A stretch of 64,000 bases of DNA from Elusimicrobium simillimum (GCF_049639735.1 NZ_JBEVVA010000003.1:806001-870000); one strand, 5' to 3'; numbered from the stretch's first letter, positions 53,091-61,182 are shown. Notes: generated from the letters alone by a model not told the origin. Made by a program: numbers and translations.

Positions 53091-53165
53091 CGGGGAGTGG
53101 CTTAGTGGTAAAGCGCTCGCTTGGGGTGCGAGAGATCGGGGGTTCAATTCCCCCTTCCCCGACCA
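53091..53165 (+). tRNA. tRNA-Pro, anticodon GGG
   Basis: 75 bases including CCA. Acceptor CGGGGAG/UUCCCCG (C1-G72, typical for proline), D-arm GCUU/AAGC, anticodon stem CUCGC/GCGAG with loop UUGGGGU (anticodon GGG), T-arm GGGGG-UUCAAUU-CCCCC, discriminator A and encoded CCA. Confidence 0.93.
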
Positions 53166-53293
53166 TTTTTCTTCGTCTTTTTGGCAAATTTTTATTTTTG
53201 CTTATGTTCGGATACGAAAAGCGCTTCGCGCTTTGCATGCAGGTATACCTCACAACGCAAAAATAAAAATTTACTCAAAAATACTCGAAAAAT
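53165..53293. repeat. Long-hairpin element, copy C
   Basis: A perfect 16-bp inverted repeat (53186-53201 with 53257-53272) has a loop that contains its own hairpin, AAAGCGC/GCGCTTT (53218-53224/53228-53234). The outer imperfect stem ends ATTTTTC/GAAAAAT and has TTTTTGGC on the left and ACTCAAA on the right, the motifs shared with copies A and B. It touches the 3' end of tRNA-Pro(GGG). Confidence 0.68.
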
Positions 53294-53335
53294 TTGATTT
53301 TATATTAAGCGGTAAAAGAACCAATTGAATTTTAC

Positions 53336-53408
53336 CGGGGCGTAGCGCAGCTGGTAGCGCGCACCGTTCGGGACGGTGAGGTCGCTGGTTCAAATCCAGT
53401 CGCCCCGA
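53336..53408 (+). tRNA. tRNA-Pro, anticodon CGG
   Basis: 73 bases without encoded CCA. Acceptor CGGGGCG/CGCCCCG, D-arm GCGC/GCGC, anticodon stem CACCG/CGGUG with loop UUCGGGA (anticodon CGG), T-arm GCUGG-UUCAAAU-CCAGU, discriminator A. Followed by a terminator. Confidence 0.93.
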
Positions 53409-53415
53409 TGTTTTT

Positions 53416-53455
53416 AAACAGATTAATTAGAAATGCTAATTAATCTGTTTTTTTT
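53416..53455 (+). terminator. Terminator after the tRNA genes
   Basis: A perfect 15-bp stem AAACAGATTAATTAG / CTAATTAATCTGTTT with a 5-base loop and T-run. Confidence 0.85.
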
Positions 53456-53494
53456 GTATCATATAACGGATATTTTAAATTTAAAGGAGATAAT

Positions 53495-53989
53495 ATGAAA
53501 AAGGGTTTTACATTAATTGAATTATTGGTAGTAGTATTAATCATAGGCATACTTGCCGCAATCGCTTTACCGCAGTACACCAAAGCGGTGGAAAAGTCAC
53601 GCGTGGCGGAGGCTTTGCTTAATAATAAAAATATTTTGGACGCTATGCAGCGTTATGTTCTGGCGCAAGGCTTGCCTTCTACAAATACACACGGCAAAGC
53701 TATGGTAGACAATTTGGATATAGATATAAGCGGCGGCAGCTGGGATAGCGACAATTCTTCTCTATATACCACCAAAAATTTTTACTACACTATGTCTTGC
53801 TCATCCGGGGGTTGCGGGGTGTCTGCTTTTAGAAGCCGTGGCGGACAAAATATTTATATGATTGAGGATAGTATAAATTCCGACGGCACGTTTGACAAAC
53901 GGTGCTACACCTACGAAACCGACATTGGCCAAGGCATTTGTAAACAGCTTGTTTCTAACGCTTACACAACTTACGACGAAGAATATTAA
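53495..53989 (+). CDS. Type IV pilin-like protein
   Basis: Product of 164 residues, first of four similar genes up to 56526. Same leader and helix (MKKG; FTLIELLVVVLIIGILAAIA; PQYTKAVEKSR). The middle is shared with the next two paralogues (NNKNILDAMQRYVLAQGLPS; LDIDISGGSWDSD). The C-terminus carries CSSGGCGVSAF and RCYTYETDIGQGICKQLVSN. AAAGGAGAT ribosome binding site. Own terminator follows. Confidence 0.93.
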   Translation: MKKGFTLIELLVVVLIIGILAAIALPQYTKAVEKSRVAEALLNNKNILDAMQRYVLAQGLPSTNTHGKAMVDNLDIDISGGSWDSDNSSLYTTKNFYYTMSCSSGGCGVSAFRSRGGQNIYMIEDSINSDGTFDKRCYTYETDIGQGICKQLVSNAYTTYDEEY

Positions 53990-54000
53990 TTTAAACTTCA

Positions 54001-54034
54001 AACACCCCGGGGCTTAACTCCCGGGGTGTTTTTT
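54001..54034 (+). terminator. Terminator
   Basis: AACACCCCGGG / CCCGGGGTGTT around an 8-base loop, followed by T. Confidence 0.85.
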
Positions 54035-54106
54035 ATATATTAATCTAATTGACTTTAAAGGTTAATTATTATAAATTCGGTGTAAGAGTTAAATAAGGAG
54101 ATGTAT

Positions 54107-54607
54107 ATGAAAAAAGGGTTTACGCTCATTGAGCTGTTGGTTGTAGTATTAATCATAGGCATACTTGCCGCAATCGCTTTACCGCAATACACAAAAGCGG
54201 TGGAAAAATCCCGCAGTGCTGAAGCGGTGCTTAATAATAAAAATATTTTGGACGCCATGGAGCGTTATGTTCTGGCGCAAGATTACCCCGCCACGCCTAT
54301 ATACGGAAAGGCTGTTATTGATAATTTAGATATTGATATAAGCGGCGGCAGTTGGGACGCCGCCACATCACGTATCTACTCTACAAAAAATTTTAACTAT
54401 ACAATGGAGTGCGGTTCCGCGGGATGCCTTGTAAGGGCGATTAGAAACAGAGGCGGTAGTGGCATTTATGCGCTGGATGACGCTATAATTGCCCCTAATT
54501 TTCTTGAAAAACGCTGCTACACCGCAGAAACAAAAGAAGGGGATGTAATATGTAAACAACTTGCTTCCAACGGCTATACAATTTACGATGAGGAACTGCC
54601 GTTTTAA
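54107..54607 (+). CDS. Type IV pilin-like protein
   Basis: Product of 166 residues from the ATG at 54107, six bases after AAGGAG; the ATG at 54101 abuts that site and is rejected. Very close relative of the preceding gene (NNKNILDAMERYVLAQDYPA, LDIDISGGSWDAA, CGSAGCLVRAIRNRGG, RCYTAETKEGDVICKQLASN), so the pair arose by recent duplication. Confidence 0.93.
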   Translation: MKKGFTLIELLVVVLIIGILAAIALPQYTKAVEKSRSAEAVLNNKNILDAMERYVLAQDYPATPIYGKAVIDNLDIDISGGSWDAATSRIYSTKNFNYTMECGSAGCLVRAIRNRGGSGIYALDDAIIAPNFLEKRCYTAETKEGDVICKQLASNGYTIYDEELPF

Positions 54608-54611
54608 CTTA

Positions 54612-54642
54612 AAACGCCCCGGGTTTAACCCGGGGCGTTTTT
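54612..54642 (+). terminator. Terminator
   Basis: AAACGCCCCGGGTT / AACCCGGGGCGTTT, practically without loop, then T. Confidence 0.85.
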
Positions 54643-54719
54643 GTTAAGCGCGGCGGATAATTGACTTTGAAAATTAATTATTATAGATTTGGAGTAGATG
54701 TAAACTATAGGAGGGGTAT

Positions 54720-55316
54720 ATGAAAAAACTTGTCGCAATAATGTTTGCCGTATTTATGCTGGCGGGCGCGGCGCACGCGGATATATTTTTGGGCGTGAAA
54801 GGCGGTGTGGGGGAACAGGAAGACAACCTTAAGGATATTGTTTCTAACAACTATTCCTATTCTGACAGCAAATCTATAATTGGCGCGGAAGCGGGTATAG
54901 AAACGCACGGGGACTCCAAACACAGGTTTGGCCTTAAAGCCGGGCTTAACAGTTACGGTAAAATTGACTCTGAAGATAAAAGCATAGATAAAGACCTTGT
55001 GCTTAAAAACACGCTTTCTGTGCCATTAACCGTTTATTATAAATACGCGCCTAAAGATACCGGCGTGCATTTGTGGATAGGCGCGGGCGCTACGTGGGCG
55101 TCGCTTAAATTTCAGGATGATATTAAGGATGTTAACGATACCGAATCGCAGATTTTCCCGCACGCCGCGGCGGGGATTGAGTGGAGGATTATAGAGCTTA
55201 TAGGTATTGGCATAGACCTTACTTATAACTTTGACGCTAAAGTAAAGTCACACGGCATGTACAGAGATTTTACCGGGCTTGAAGGTATGGCGGCTGTAAG
55301 ACTATATTTGTTTTAA
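54720..55316 (+). CDS. Outer-membrane beta-barrel protein
   Basis: Product of 198 residues. Signal peptide (residues 1-20, ending AGAAHA), then a small OmpW/OmpA-type barrel with alternating strands (FGLKAGLNSYGKID, LSVPLTVYYKYAPKDTG, VHLWIGAGATWASLKF) and a C-terminal strand ending AAVRLYLF with terminal phenylalanine, the outer-membrane insertion signal. Ribosome binding site GGAGGGG. It interrupts the tandem pilin genes. No ligand can be predicted. Confidence 0.82.
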   Translation: MKKLVAIMFAVFMLAGAAHADIFLGVKGGVGEQEDNLKDIVSNNYSYSDSKSIIGAEAGIETHGDSKHRFGLKAGLNSYGKIDSEDKSIDKDLVLKNTLSVPLTVYYKYAPKDTGVHLWIGAGATWASLKFQDDIKDVNDTESQIFPHAAAGIEWRIIELIGIGIDLTYNFDAKVKSHGMYRDFTGLEGMAAVRLYLF

Positions 55317-55332
55317 ACATTAGCACTTATAC

Positions 55333-55361
55333 GCGCCCCACAACTGTGGGGCGTTTTTTTT
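55333..55361 (+). terminator. Terminator
   Basis: CGCCCCAC / GTGGGGCG, loop AACT, followed by eight T. Confidence 0.85.
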
Positions 55362-55411
55362 TGTATTATTTTGTATTATATAGTGAACATTTTTAATTTA
55401 AAGGAGAAAAT

Positions 55412-55900
55412 ATGAAAAAGGGTTTTACGTTAATTGAGTTGTTGGTTGTAGTATTAATCATAGGCATACTTGCCGCCATAGCGTTGCCGCAGTATACCAA
55501 AGCGGTGGAAAAGTCCCGCGTGACAGAAGCGTTGCTTATGAATAAGAACCTTACAGACGCAATGCAGCGTTATATGCTTGCTACAAACGTTTCTTTAAGC
55601 GGAGAAGAGCTTGTGGAAGCTTTAGATATAGATATTTCCGGCGGCACATGGGAAAGTGACACCGCGTATTTTACAAAAAACTTTGAATATACAATGTTTT
55701 GTAGTCTGCCTAATACCGGCTGCGGGGTAACCGCTAATAGAATAAGAGGTAGTGAAACCCCCTATGTTTTAGATGTTTTAATTGCGGCTGATTCACAAAC
55801 GCCTGAAAGAAAGTGTTATACAAACGAATCAGACACAGGTAAAGCTATTTGTAAGCAACTGGCCAGCAACGGTTATATCAATATTGATGAATCTTTTTAG
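55412..55900 (+). CDS. Type IV pilin-like protein
   Basis: Product of 162 residues. Shared leader and alpha1 helix, then MNKNLTDAMQRYMLATNV, LDIDISGGTWESD, the disulfide candidates CSLPNTGCGV, and RKCYTNESDTGKAICKQLAS at the end. AAAGGAGAAAAT ribosome binding site. Member of the 53495-56526 set; divergence lies in the surface-exposed second half. Confidence 0.93.
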   Translation: MKKGFTLIELLVVVLIIGILAAIALPQYTKAVEKSRVTEALLMNKNLTDAMQRYMLATNVSLSGEELVEALDIDISGGTWESDTAYFTKNFEYTMFCSLPNTGCGVTANRIRGSETPYVLDVLIAADSQTPERKCYTNESDTGKAICKQLASNGYINIDESF

Positions 55901-55972
55901 AATATTGCCTGTTGTGCCGGCAAATATCATAAAAAATTATATACAAGTGTAGGCGTTAATAAAATATTAAGT

Positions 55973-56004
55973 AAAACCCCAGCTGTCATAAGCCGGGGTT
56001 TTTT
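55973..56004 (+). terminator. Terminator
   Basis: AAAACCCCAGCT / AGCCGGGGTTTT with one mismatch, T-run after. Confidence 0.75.
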
Positions 56005-56040
56005 GATATCATAGAAATAATTCAAATTTAAGGAGAGCAA

Positions 56041-56526
56041 ATGAAAAAGGGTTTTACATTAATAGAATTATTAGTTGTAGTTTTAATCATAGGTATACTT
56101 GCAGCCATAGCGTTGCCGCAGTATACAAAAGCGGTGGAGAAAAGCCGTCTTGCAGAAGCGCAGCTTATTACCAAAAATATATTGGACGCTATGCAACGCC
56201 TGCAATTGGCCCAACCCCCTGCCGCAAGTATATCGGGGAAAGAATTGATTGAATCTTTGGATATAGATTTAAATAGCGGCACATGGGATGGCGTTAGTTA
56301 TATAACAAAAAACTTTAATTATGTTTTTGCTTGTTCACAATACGGTTGTACTATAGATACAAAAAGAGTGCGCGGGGAGGAGGAGTTGTATCAAATTGAA
56401 ACATCAATATCTTCCACCGCGGATGTAGAAGATTCTATTTGTTATACAAATAAAACAACAGTGGGCCGGGGCATATGCAAACAGCTTGTTTCAAACGGCT
56501 ATACTATGGAAGACGCTGAAAGATAA
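56041..56526 (+). CDS. Type IV pilin-like protein
   Basis: Product of 161 residues. Shared leader and helix, ITKNILDAMQRLQLAQPPAA, LDIDLNSGTWDG, CSQYGCTIDTKRVRGEEE and CYTNKTTVGRGICKQLVSNG. AAGGAGAGCAA ribosome binding site. Last of the pilin set; convergent with the ABC-F gene. Confidence 0.93.
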   Translation: MKKGFTLIELLVVVLIIGILAAIALPQYTKAVEKSRLAEAQLITKNILDAMQRLQLAQPPAASISGKELIESLDIDLNSGTWDGVSYITKNFNYVFACSQYGCTIDTKRVRGEEELYQIETSISSTADVEDSICYTNKTTVGRGICKQLVSNGYTMEDAER

Positions 56527-56584
56527 CTTTTTGCTTTAATTTTTTAACTTTTAATAAAAAGCCCAGCCGATAGGCGGGGTAAAA

Positions 56585-56650
56585 GGCTGCCCAACTGGAC
56601 AGCCGTGTTAATTAGATTTAAAAAGCCCCGCTAATTGGCGGGGCTTTTTT
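56585..56650. terminator. Two hairpins between convergent genes
   Basis: GGCTG/CAGCC (56585-56604) is a weak stem. GCCCCGC/GCGGGGC (56625-56644) is flanked by A- and T-runs and forms a good bidirectional terminator. Confidence 0.75.
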
Positions 56651-56656
56651 ATATTG

Positions 56657-58537
56657 TTACGCGGACATTTTTTCTATTTCCGCTTCCAGCTCAAGCCAGC
56701 GTTCTTCGGCGCGTTCAATGTCTTTTATTTTATAGGCCAGCTCTTTACTTTTTTGCTGTTCAAACTTTTTAATAAGTTCTTCTTCTAAAACACCGCGTTC
56801 GCGCTGCATGTCGGCAATGTCACGCTCAAGAGTTTTTAATTCTTTTCTAAGCGGGGCAATTTCCATACGTCTCTGCGCGGCCAGCCTGCGCTGCTGTTCT
56901 TTAGTATGCTGCGCTTCGTCTTTGACAGCTGTCGCCGCGTTGCCAAACTCTATTGTGCCGTTTAAAACTTTTTGTTTATAATCGGCCACGTCGCCGTTAA
57001 AGTGGCTTACTTTGCCGCCCGCCACTAACCACAGCCGGTCGCAAACCAGTTCTATCATGTGCAGGTCGTGCGTAATAAGTATTATTGCGCCCTCATACTG
57101 GTTAAGCGCGTCTAATAAAGCGCTTCTGGATACTATGTCTAAGTGGTTTGTAGGTTCGTCCAAAATAAGAATGTGCGGCTTGTCTTTAGTAATAAGCGCA
57201 AGCATCAGGCGCGCCTTTTCACCGCCGGAAAGCTTACCTATTTTGGTGTCCGATTTATTTTTATTTAAACCAAAACCGCCAAGGTGCGTGTACACCTTTG
57301 TCATGGGCACAAGGTAGCCCATAGCGTCGCTCATAACGTCAAAAGGTGTTCTGTCCAGCGCCAACTCTTCCGTCTGGTGTTGGGCAAAATAAGCTATGCG
57401 CAGCTTGCGTGATTTTTTGGTTTTACCACTTAATAGTAACAGTCTTTCCGCCAATACTTTGGCTAAGGTTGATTTGCCGTTACCGTTTGCGCCTAATAGC
57501 GCGATGCGGTCATCTTGGCTGATGGTAATGTTTAAATTATTAAGCACCACGGTATCGGTATAAGGCGGCGTATTAAGAGAATAACCGGCCACGCCGTCTT
57601 CAATACTTATTAAATAGGGCGGTAATTGTTCAGGCTGGGGGAACATAAAGCGTACTTCCGCGTCCACCGGTACTGGCGGCGCGTCGCCCAGGCGTTCTAA
57701 CATTTTTATTCTGCTTTGCGCCTGAGAAGCTTTGCTTGCCTTGTAGCGGAAGCGGTCCACAAAAGATTGTAAATGCGCACGCTGAATTTCATGCTGTTTT
57801 GCGGCGGCGGCGGCGTTTTCTTTTTCTATGGCTCTGGTGCGTTCAAATATGTCATAGTTGCCGTTGTAAGATTTTAATTTGGACTCATCCATAAACACAA
57901 TGCGGTTGCAAAGTTTATTTAAAATATTGCGGTCATGGCTGATAAGCAAAATGGTTCTGTCCATTTTTTCCAAATAGTTTTCCAGCCAGATGGTTGTTTC
58001 TAAGTCCAAGTGGTTTGTAGGTTCGTCCAACAGTAAAATATCAGACGGGGCGAACAATGTGGAAGCCAAGGCCGCGCGCATACGCCACCCACCGGAAAAC
58101 TCTTTTACGTTACGGTTGAAGTCATCGTTGCTAAAGCCGAGGCCTGTTAAAATAGCGGCCGCGCGCGCCGTGGCGCTGTGCACGCCAAGCGTGTTTAACG
58201 TATCATGTATTTCCGCTATTTTGTGCCCGTCCGTTTCATGTTCAAGCATAGTTTGTAGGGCTTTTATGCGCGTGTCTGAATTTAAAATCATTTCTATCAG
58301 CGGGATGTTTGTGTCTTCTATTTCCTGTTTTACGGTGGCTACACGGTACTCCGGGTTTATATTTATGCCGCCGCTTTCAGGCGTAAGTTTACCCATGATA
58401 AGATTAAACAGCGTTGTCTTTCCGCAGCCGTTCAGCCCCACCAAGCCAACCTTTTGGCCCTGGGCAATAAACAAGTCCGCCCCGTCAAGTAACGTGCGTA
58501 ACCCAATACTGTAAGAAAGATTTTTAATGTCTATCAT
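56657..58537 (-). CDS. ABC-F family ATPase (Uup/YheS-type)
   Basis: Product of 626 residues with two ATP-binding cassettes and no membrane helix. N-cassette: LVGLNGCGKTTLFNLI, FSGGWRMRAALA, LLLDEPTNHLDLE. C-cassette: LLGANGNGKSTLAKVL, LSGGEKARLMLALI, LILDEPTNHLDIV. The interdomain linker holds the charged P-site tRNA-interaction helices (RTRAIEKENAAAAAKQHEIQ and on). A coiled coil forms the last 90 residues. ABC-F proteins act on the ribosome, easing stalls or giving antibiotic resistance. Ribosome binding site GGGGAG. Confidence 0.93.
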   Translation of the reverse strand: MIDIKNLSYSIGLRTLLDGADLFIAQGQKVGLVGLNGCGKTTLFNLIMGKLTPESGGININPEYRVATVKQEIEDTNIPLIEMILNSDTRIKALQTMLEHETDGHKIAEIHDTLNTLGVHSATARAAAILTGLGFSNDDFNRNVKEFSGGWRMRAALASTLFAPSDILLLDEPTNHLDLETTIWLENYLEKMDRTILLISHDRNILNKLCNRIVFMDESKLKSYNGNYDIFERTRAIEKENAAAAAKQHEIQRAHLQSFVDRFRYKASKASQAQSRIKMLERLGDAPPVPVDAEVRFMFPQPEQLPPYLISIEDGVAGYSLNTPPYTDTVVLNNLNITISQDDRIALLGANGNGKSTLAKVLAERLLLLSGKTKKSRKLRIAYFAQHQTEELALDRTPFDVMSDAMGYLVPMTKVYTHLGGFGLNKNKSDTKIGKLSGGEKARLMLALITKDKPHILILDEPTNHLDIVSRSALLDALNQYEGAIILITHDLHMIELVCDRLWLVAGGKVSHFNGDVADYKQKVLNGTIEFGNAATAVKDEAQHTKEQQRRLAAQRRMEIAPLRKELKTLERDIADMQRERGVLEEELIKKFEQQKSKELAYKIKDIERAEERWLELEAEIEKMSA

Positions 58538-58585
58538 TGTTGCTCCCCAAATCTTTGGGGCCCCTTTATTTTATATATAAATAAA

Positions 58586-59054
58586 TCCCTCTCCCTCCTC
58601 TGACGGGATAGCGTAGCATGCATATATCCAGATGTAGAGGGTAGGGTGAGGGTGAATATTTTAATCAATTTCTTTTTTTATAACTGTCCATACTGCTTCA
58701 ATATTACTTAAAATTTCATTATTCCAAAAACGGAGTATTTTATAGCCTTCAGATTCTAAATATTTTGTTCTTTCACTATCAACTTCTTTTGAGTGTTGCC
58801 CGCCGTCACATTCAATTATTAAGGTCTTATGAAAACAAACAAAATCGACAATATAAGGGCCTATTTTTTGCTGCCTGCGAAACTTACTTTCCAAACTGCG
58901 ATTTCGCAATATCTGCCACAATTTGTTTTCGGCCATTGTAGGGATCTTGCGGTTGTTTTTTGCAAATTCTGATAATTTGTTGTCTTGTGGCGTTGGCATT
59001 CACCCTCACCTGCTCACTTTGTTCGCTTCCTCTCCCGTCAGAGAAGGGAGAGGA
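58586..59054 (-). mobile_element. Inverted-repeat unit enclosing a DUF559 nuclease gene
   Basis: Terminal inverted repeats of 21 bases (58588-58608 and 59033-59053) match at 20 positions and both contain CTGACGGGA, a variant not found in the other repeats. Subterminal GTGAGGGTG units face inward on both sides and abut the start and stop of the enclosed gene. The left end carries the 34-base module (58607-58640) shared with 17015 and 19051. The structure is that of the dispersed inverted pairs with a gene in place of the short central spacer. Confidence 0.65.
58661..58999 (-). CDS. DUF559 endonuclease-domain protein
   Basis: Product of 112 residues. The DUF559 fold (a relative of Vsr very-short-patch endonucleases) is shown by MAENKLWQILRNRSLESKFR, RQQKIGPYIVDFVC, the active-site-like LIIECDGGQHSKEVDSERTK and YKILRFWNNEIL. 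Members are small putative nucleases of unknown biological role. The ATG (58999) directly follows the repeat, whose end AGGTGAGGGTGA serves as the ribosome binding site. The stop is followed after six bases by the opposite repeat. So the gene is embedded exactly between the two repeat arms. Confidence 0.85.
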   Translation of the reverse strand: MPTPQDNKLSEFAKNNRKIPTMAENKLWQILRNRSLESKFRRQQKIGPYIVDFVCFHKTLIIECDGGQHSKEVDSERTKYLESEGYKILRFWNNEILSNIEAVWTVIKKEID

Positions 59055-59090
59055 ATAAAAACAAACATTTTACTTAAGATTTTAACTTTT

Positions 59091-60937
59091 TTAATCCGCC
59101 GCTTCTTCGGCTAACTCCTCGGCTTTTTCTACACGTTTGCGGTCGTGGAAGTTAAGTATTTTCTTGCGCATACGCAGCGATGTGGGGGTAATTTCCACCA
59201 ACTCGTCAGGCGCAATGTACTCAATAGCCTGTTCAAGCGTAAACTCGCGTTTGGGCTGTAATGTGTAAGCTTCGTCCGTTGCCTTAGAGCGCATGTTGCT
59301 GAGCTTTTTGGCTTTACACGGGTTAACAACCAGGTCGTTATCGCGGGAGTTTTGGCCCACTATCATGCCCTCGTAAACCTTTTCACCGGGGCCTACAAAA
59401 AACAAGCCGCCGCTTGATAAAGCGAATATAGCGTACGCCGTTGTCTCACCTGGTTCTTTGGCTATAAACACGCCGTTGTGTCTAAGCGGGTTAAGGTTTG
59501 TTTTGGGGTAATAACCGTGGAAGCTGTGGTGCATTATGCCCTTGCCCCTCGTCATGGTTAAAAACTCGTTTTTAAAACCTATTAAAGCGCGTGAGGCTAT
59601 TAAATATTCCAGTCTTAATCTGTTTTCGCCTTCGCTTATCATGTTTTCAAGTCTGCCCTGGCGCTGGCCTACTAACTCAAATACGCCGCCCTGAAATTCT
59701 GAGGTAATATCTAAAATCAAATATTCCATAGGCTCCATCATAACGCCGTTTTCTTCTTTATAAATAACTTCGGGGGAAGAAACCGACAGCTCAAAGCCTT
59801 CGCGCCTCATAGTTTCAATTAAAATTGTAAGATGCAGTTCGCCGCGGCCCGATACTTTAAAGCGGCCTTCGCCCTCCATTTGCTCCACAACAAGGCCTAC
59901 GTTTGTGTGGGCTTCTTTTTCCAGTCGGGCTTTTAAATGCCTGCTGGTTAAAAATTTGCCCTCACGGCCCGCGAAAGGAGAGTCGTTAACAAAAAAGTCC
60001 ATAGATATGGTAGGCTCGTCAATAGAAAGACCCGGTAACGGTAAGGGGGATTCCGGCTGGCAAAGTGTGTCGCCAACGTTTACGCCCTCTAACCCTGCTA
60101 TAGATACAATGTCGCCGGCCATAGCTGTTTCAACTTCCTGGTGTATAAGGCCCATAAAACGTTCAATTTTTACAGCTTTTACGGAGCGGGCTTCACCGTT
60201 AGGTTTAACCAAAACCAAGCTTTGCCCTTTGCTTACCTTGCCGCTGAATATGCGGCCTATGCCTATGCTGCCCAAAAAATTGCTGTAGTCAAGCATGGTT
60301 ATTTGCATTTGCAAAGGTTTATCTAAGTGTGCCACCGGCGGGGGACGTTTTTTAAAATACACTCAAATAGCGGTGTGATATCGGTGCCTCTGATAGCGGC
60401 GTTTTCCGTCGCCCAGCCCTCTTTGCCTGAAGCGTATAATATCGGGAAGTCCAACTGTTCGTCCGTTGCGCCCAGGTCTATAAAAAGGTTAAATACTTCG
60501 TCCACAACACGGTGCGGGTCTGCGTTAATTCTATCCATTTTATTGATTACTACAATAGGGCGTATGCCAAGCGCTAAGGCTTTGCGTAACACGAACCTTG
60601 TTTGCGGCATAGGGCCGTCCACAGCGTCTACCATTAATATGGCGCCGTCTACCATTTGTAATACGCGTTCTACTTCACTGCCAAAATCAGCGTGGCCGGG
60701 GGTGTCAACAATGTTTACTATGTGGTCTTTATATGGCACAGATGTGCATTTGGCTAAAATTGTAATGCCTCTTTCGCGTTCAAGAGGGTTAGAGTCCAGC
60801 ACAGTGTCTTGGGCTGCGTCTTCTTTTACGTTAAATTCACCTGTTAATTTTAACATCGAGTCCACAATAGTGGTTTTGCCATGGTCCACGTGGGCTATAA
60901 TGGCTATATTTCTTACGTCCTTCCTATAGTTTTGCAT
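59091..60937 (-). pseudogene. typA: GTPase TypA/BipA, interrupted by a frameshift
   Basis: The first part (60323-60937) has the GTPase domain: AIIAHVDHGKTTIVDSML, DTPGHADFGSEVERVL, VINKMDR. It reads ILKNVP and then leaves frame. The second frame (from 60362) continues at PPVAHLDKPLQMQ, then LDYSNFLGSIGIGRIFSGKV, the TypA domain II, with domains to the C-terminus (LNFHDRKRVEKAEELAEE). The break is in a run of five C (60342-60346 region); one more C restores NVPPPVAHLDKP, matching the family. TypA is a ribosome-associated GTPase for stress growth and 50S assembly. Either a sequencing/assembly error or a genuine lesion. Confidence 0.9.
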
Positions 60938-61110
60938 AAATACCTGTTCTAATTTTGGATTGCAGTGTTGCAGAGTGTTTGAAAGTTGTCTGAAAAACTG
61001 ATGTATATATTTTATAAAATAATTAGAGTAAGCACAAAACTTTATTTAATTAAGAACACATAATATTTATTTATTGTTTGCAAATATGAATAAAAATATG
61101 TATAAATTAA

Positions 61111-61151
61111 TATAATCTAAAAAGCGGGTAAGTACGTCCGCAGGGTTTTTG
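61111..61151 (+). promoter_or_regulatory. Probable promoter and leader stem of the OmpA-like gene
   Basis: TATAAT (61111-61116) lies 67 bases before the ATG. The leader starts with a short stem GCGG/CCGC flanked by AAAAA and TTTTT (about 61120-61151), which could act as an attenuator. The remainder of the 245-base spacer is AT-rich with no visible gene. Confidence 0.4.
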
Positions 61152-61182
61152 TATTTTAAAATTATTTGTACAGGAGCGAAGC

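Noticed and set aside
53053..53253. Open frame across tRNA-Pro reading GEGGIEPPISRTPS
   Set aside because: This is the familiar false protein made by translating the complement of a tRNA gene.
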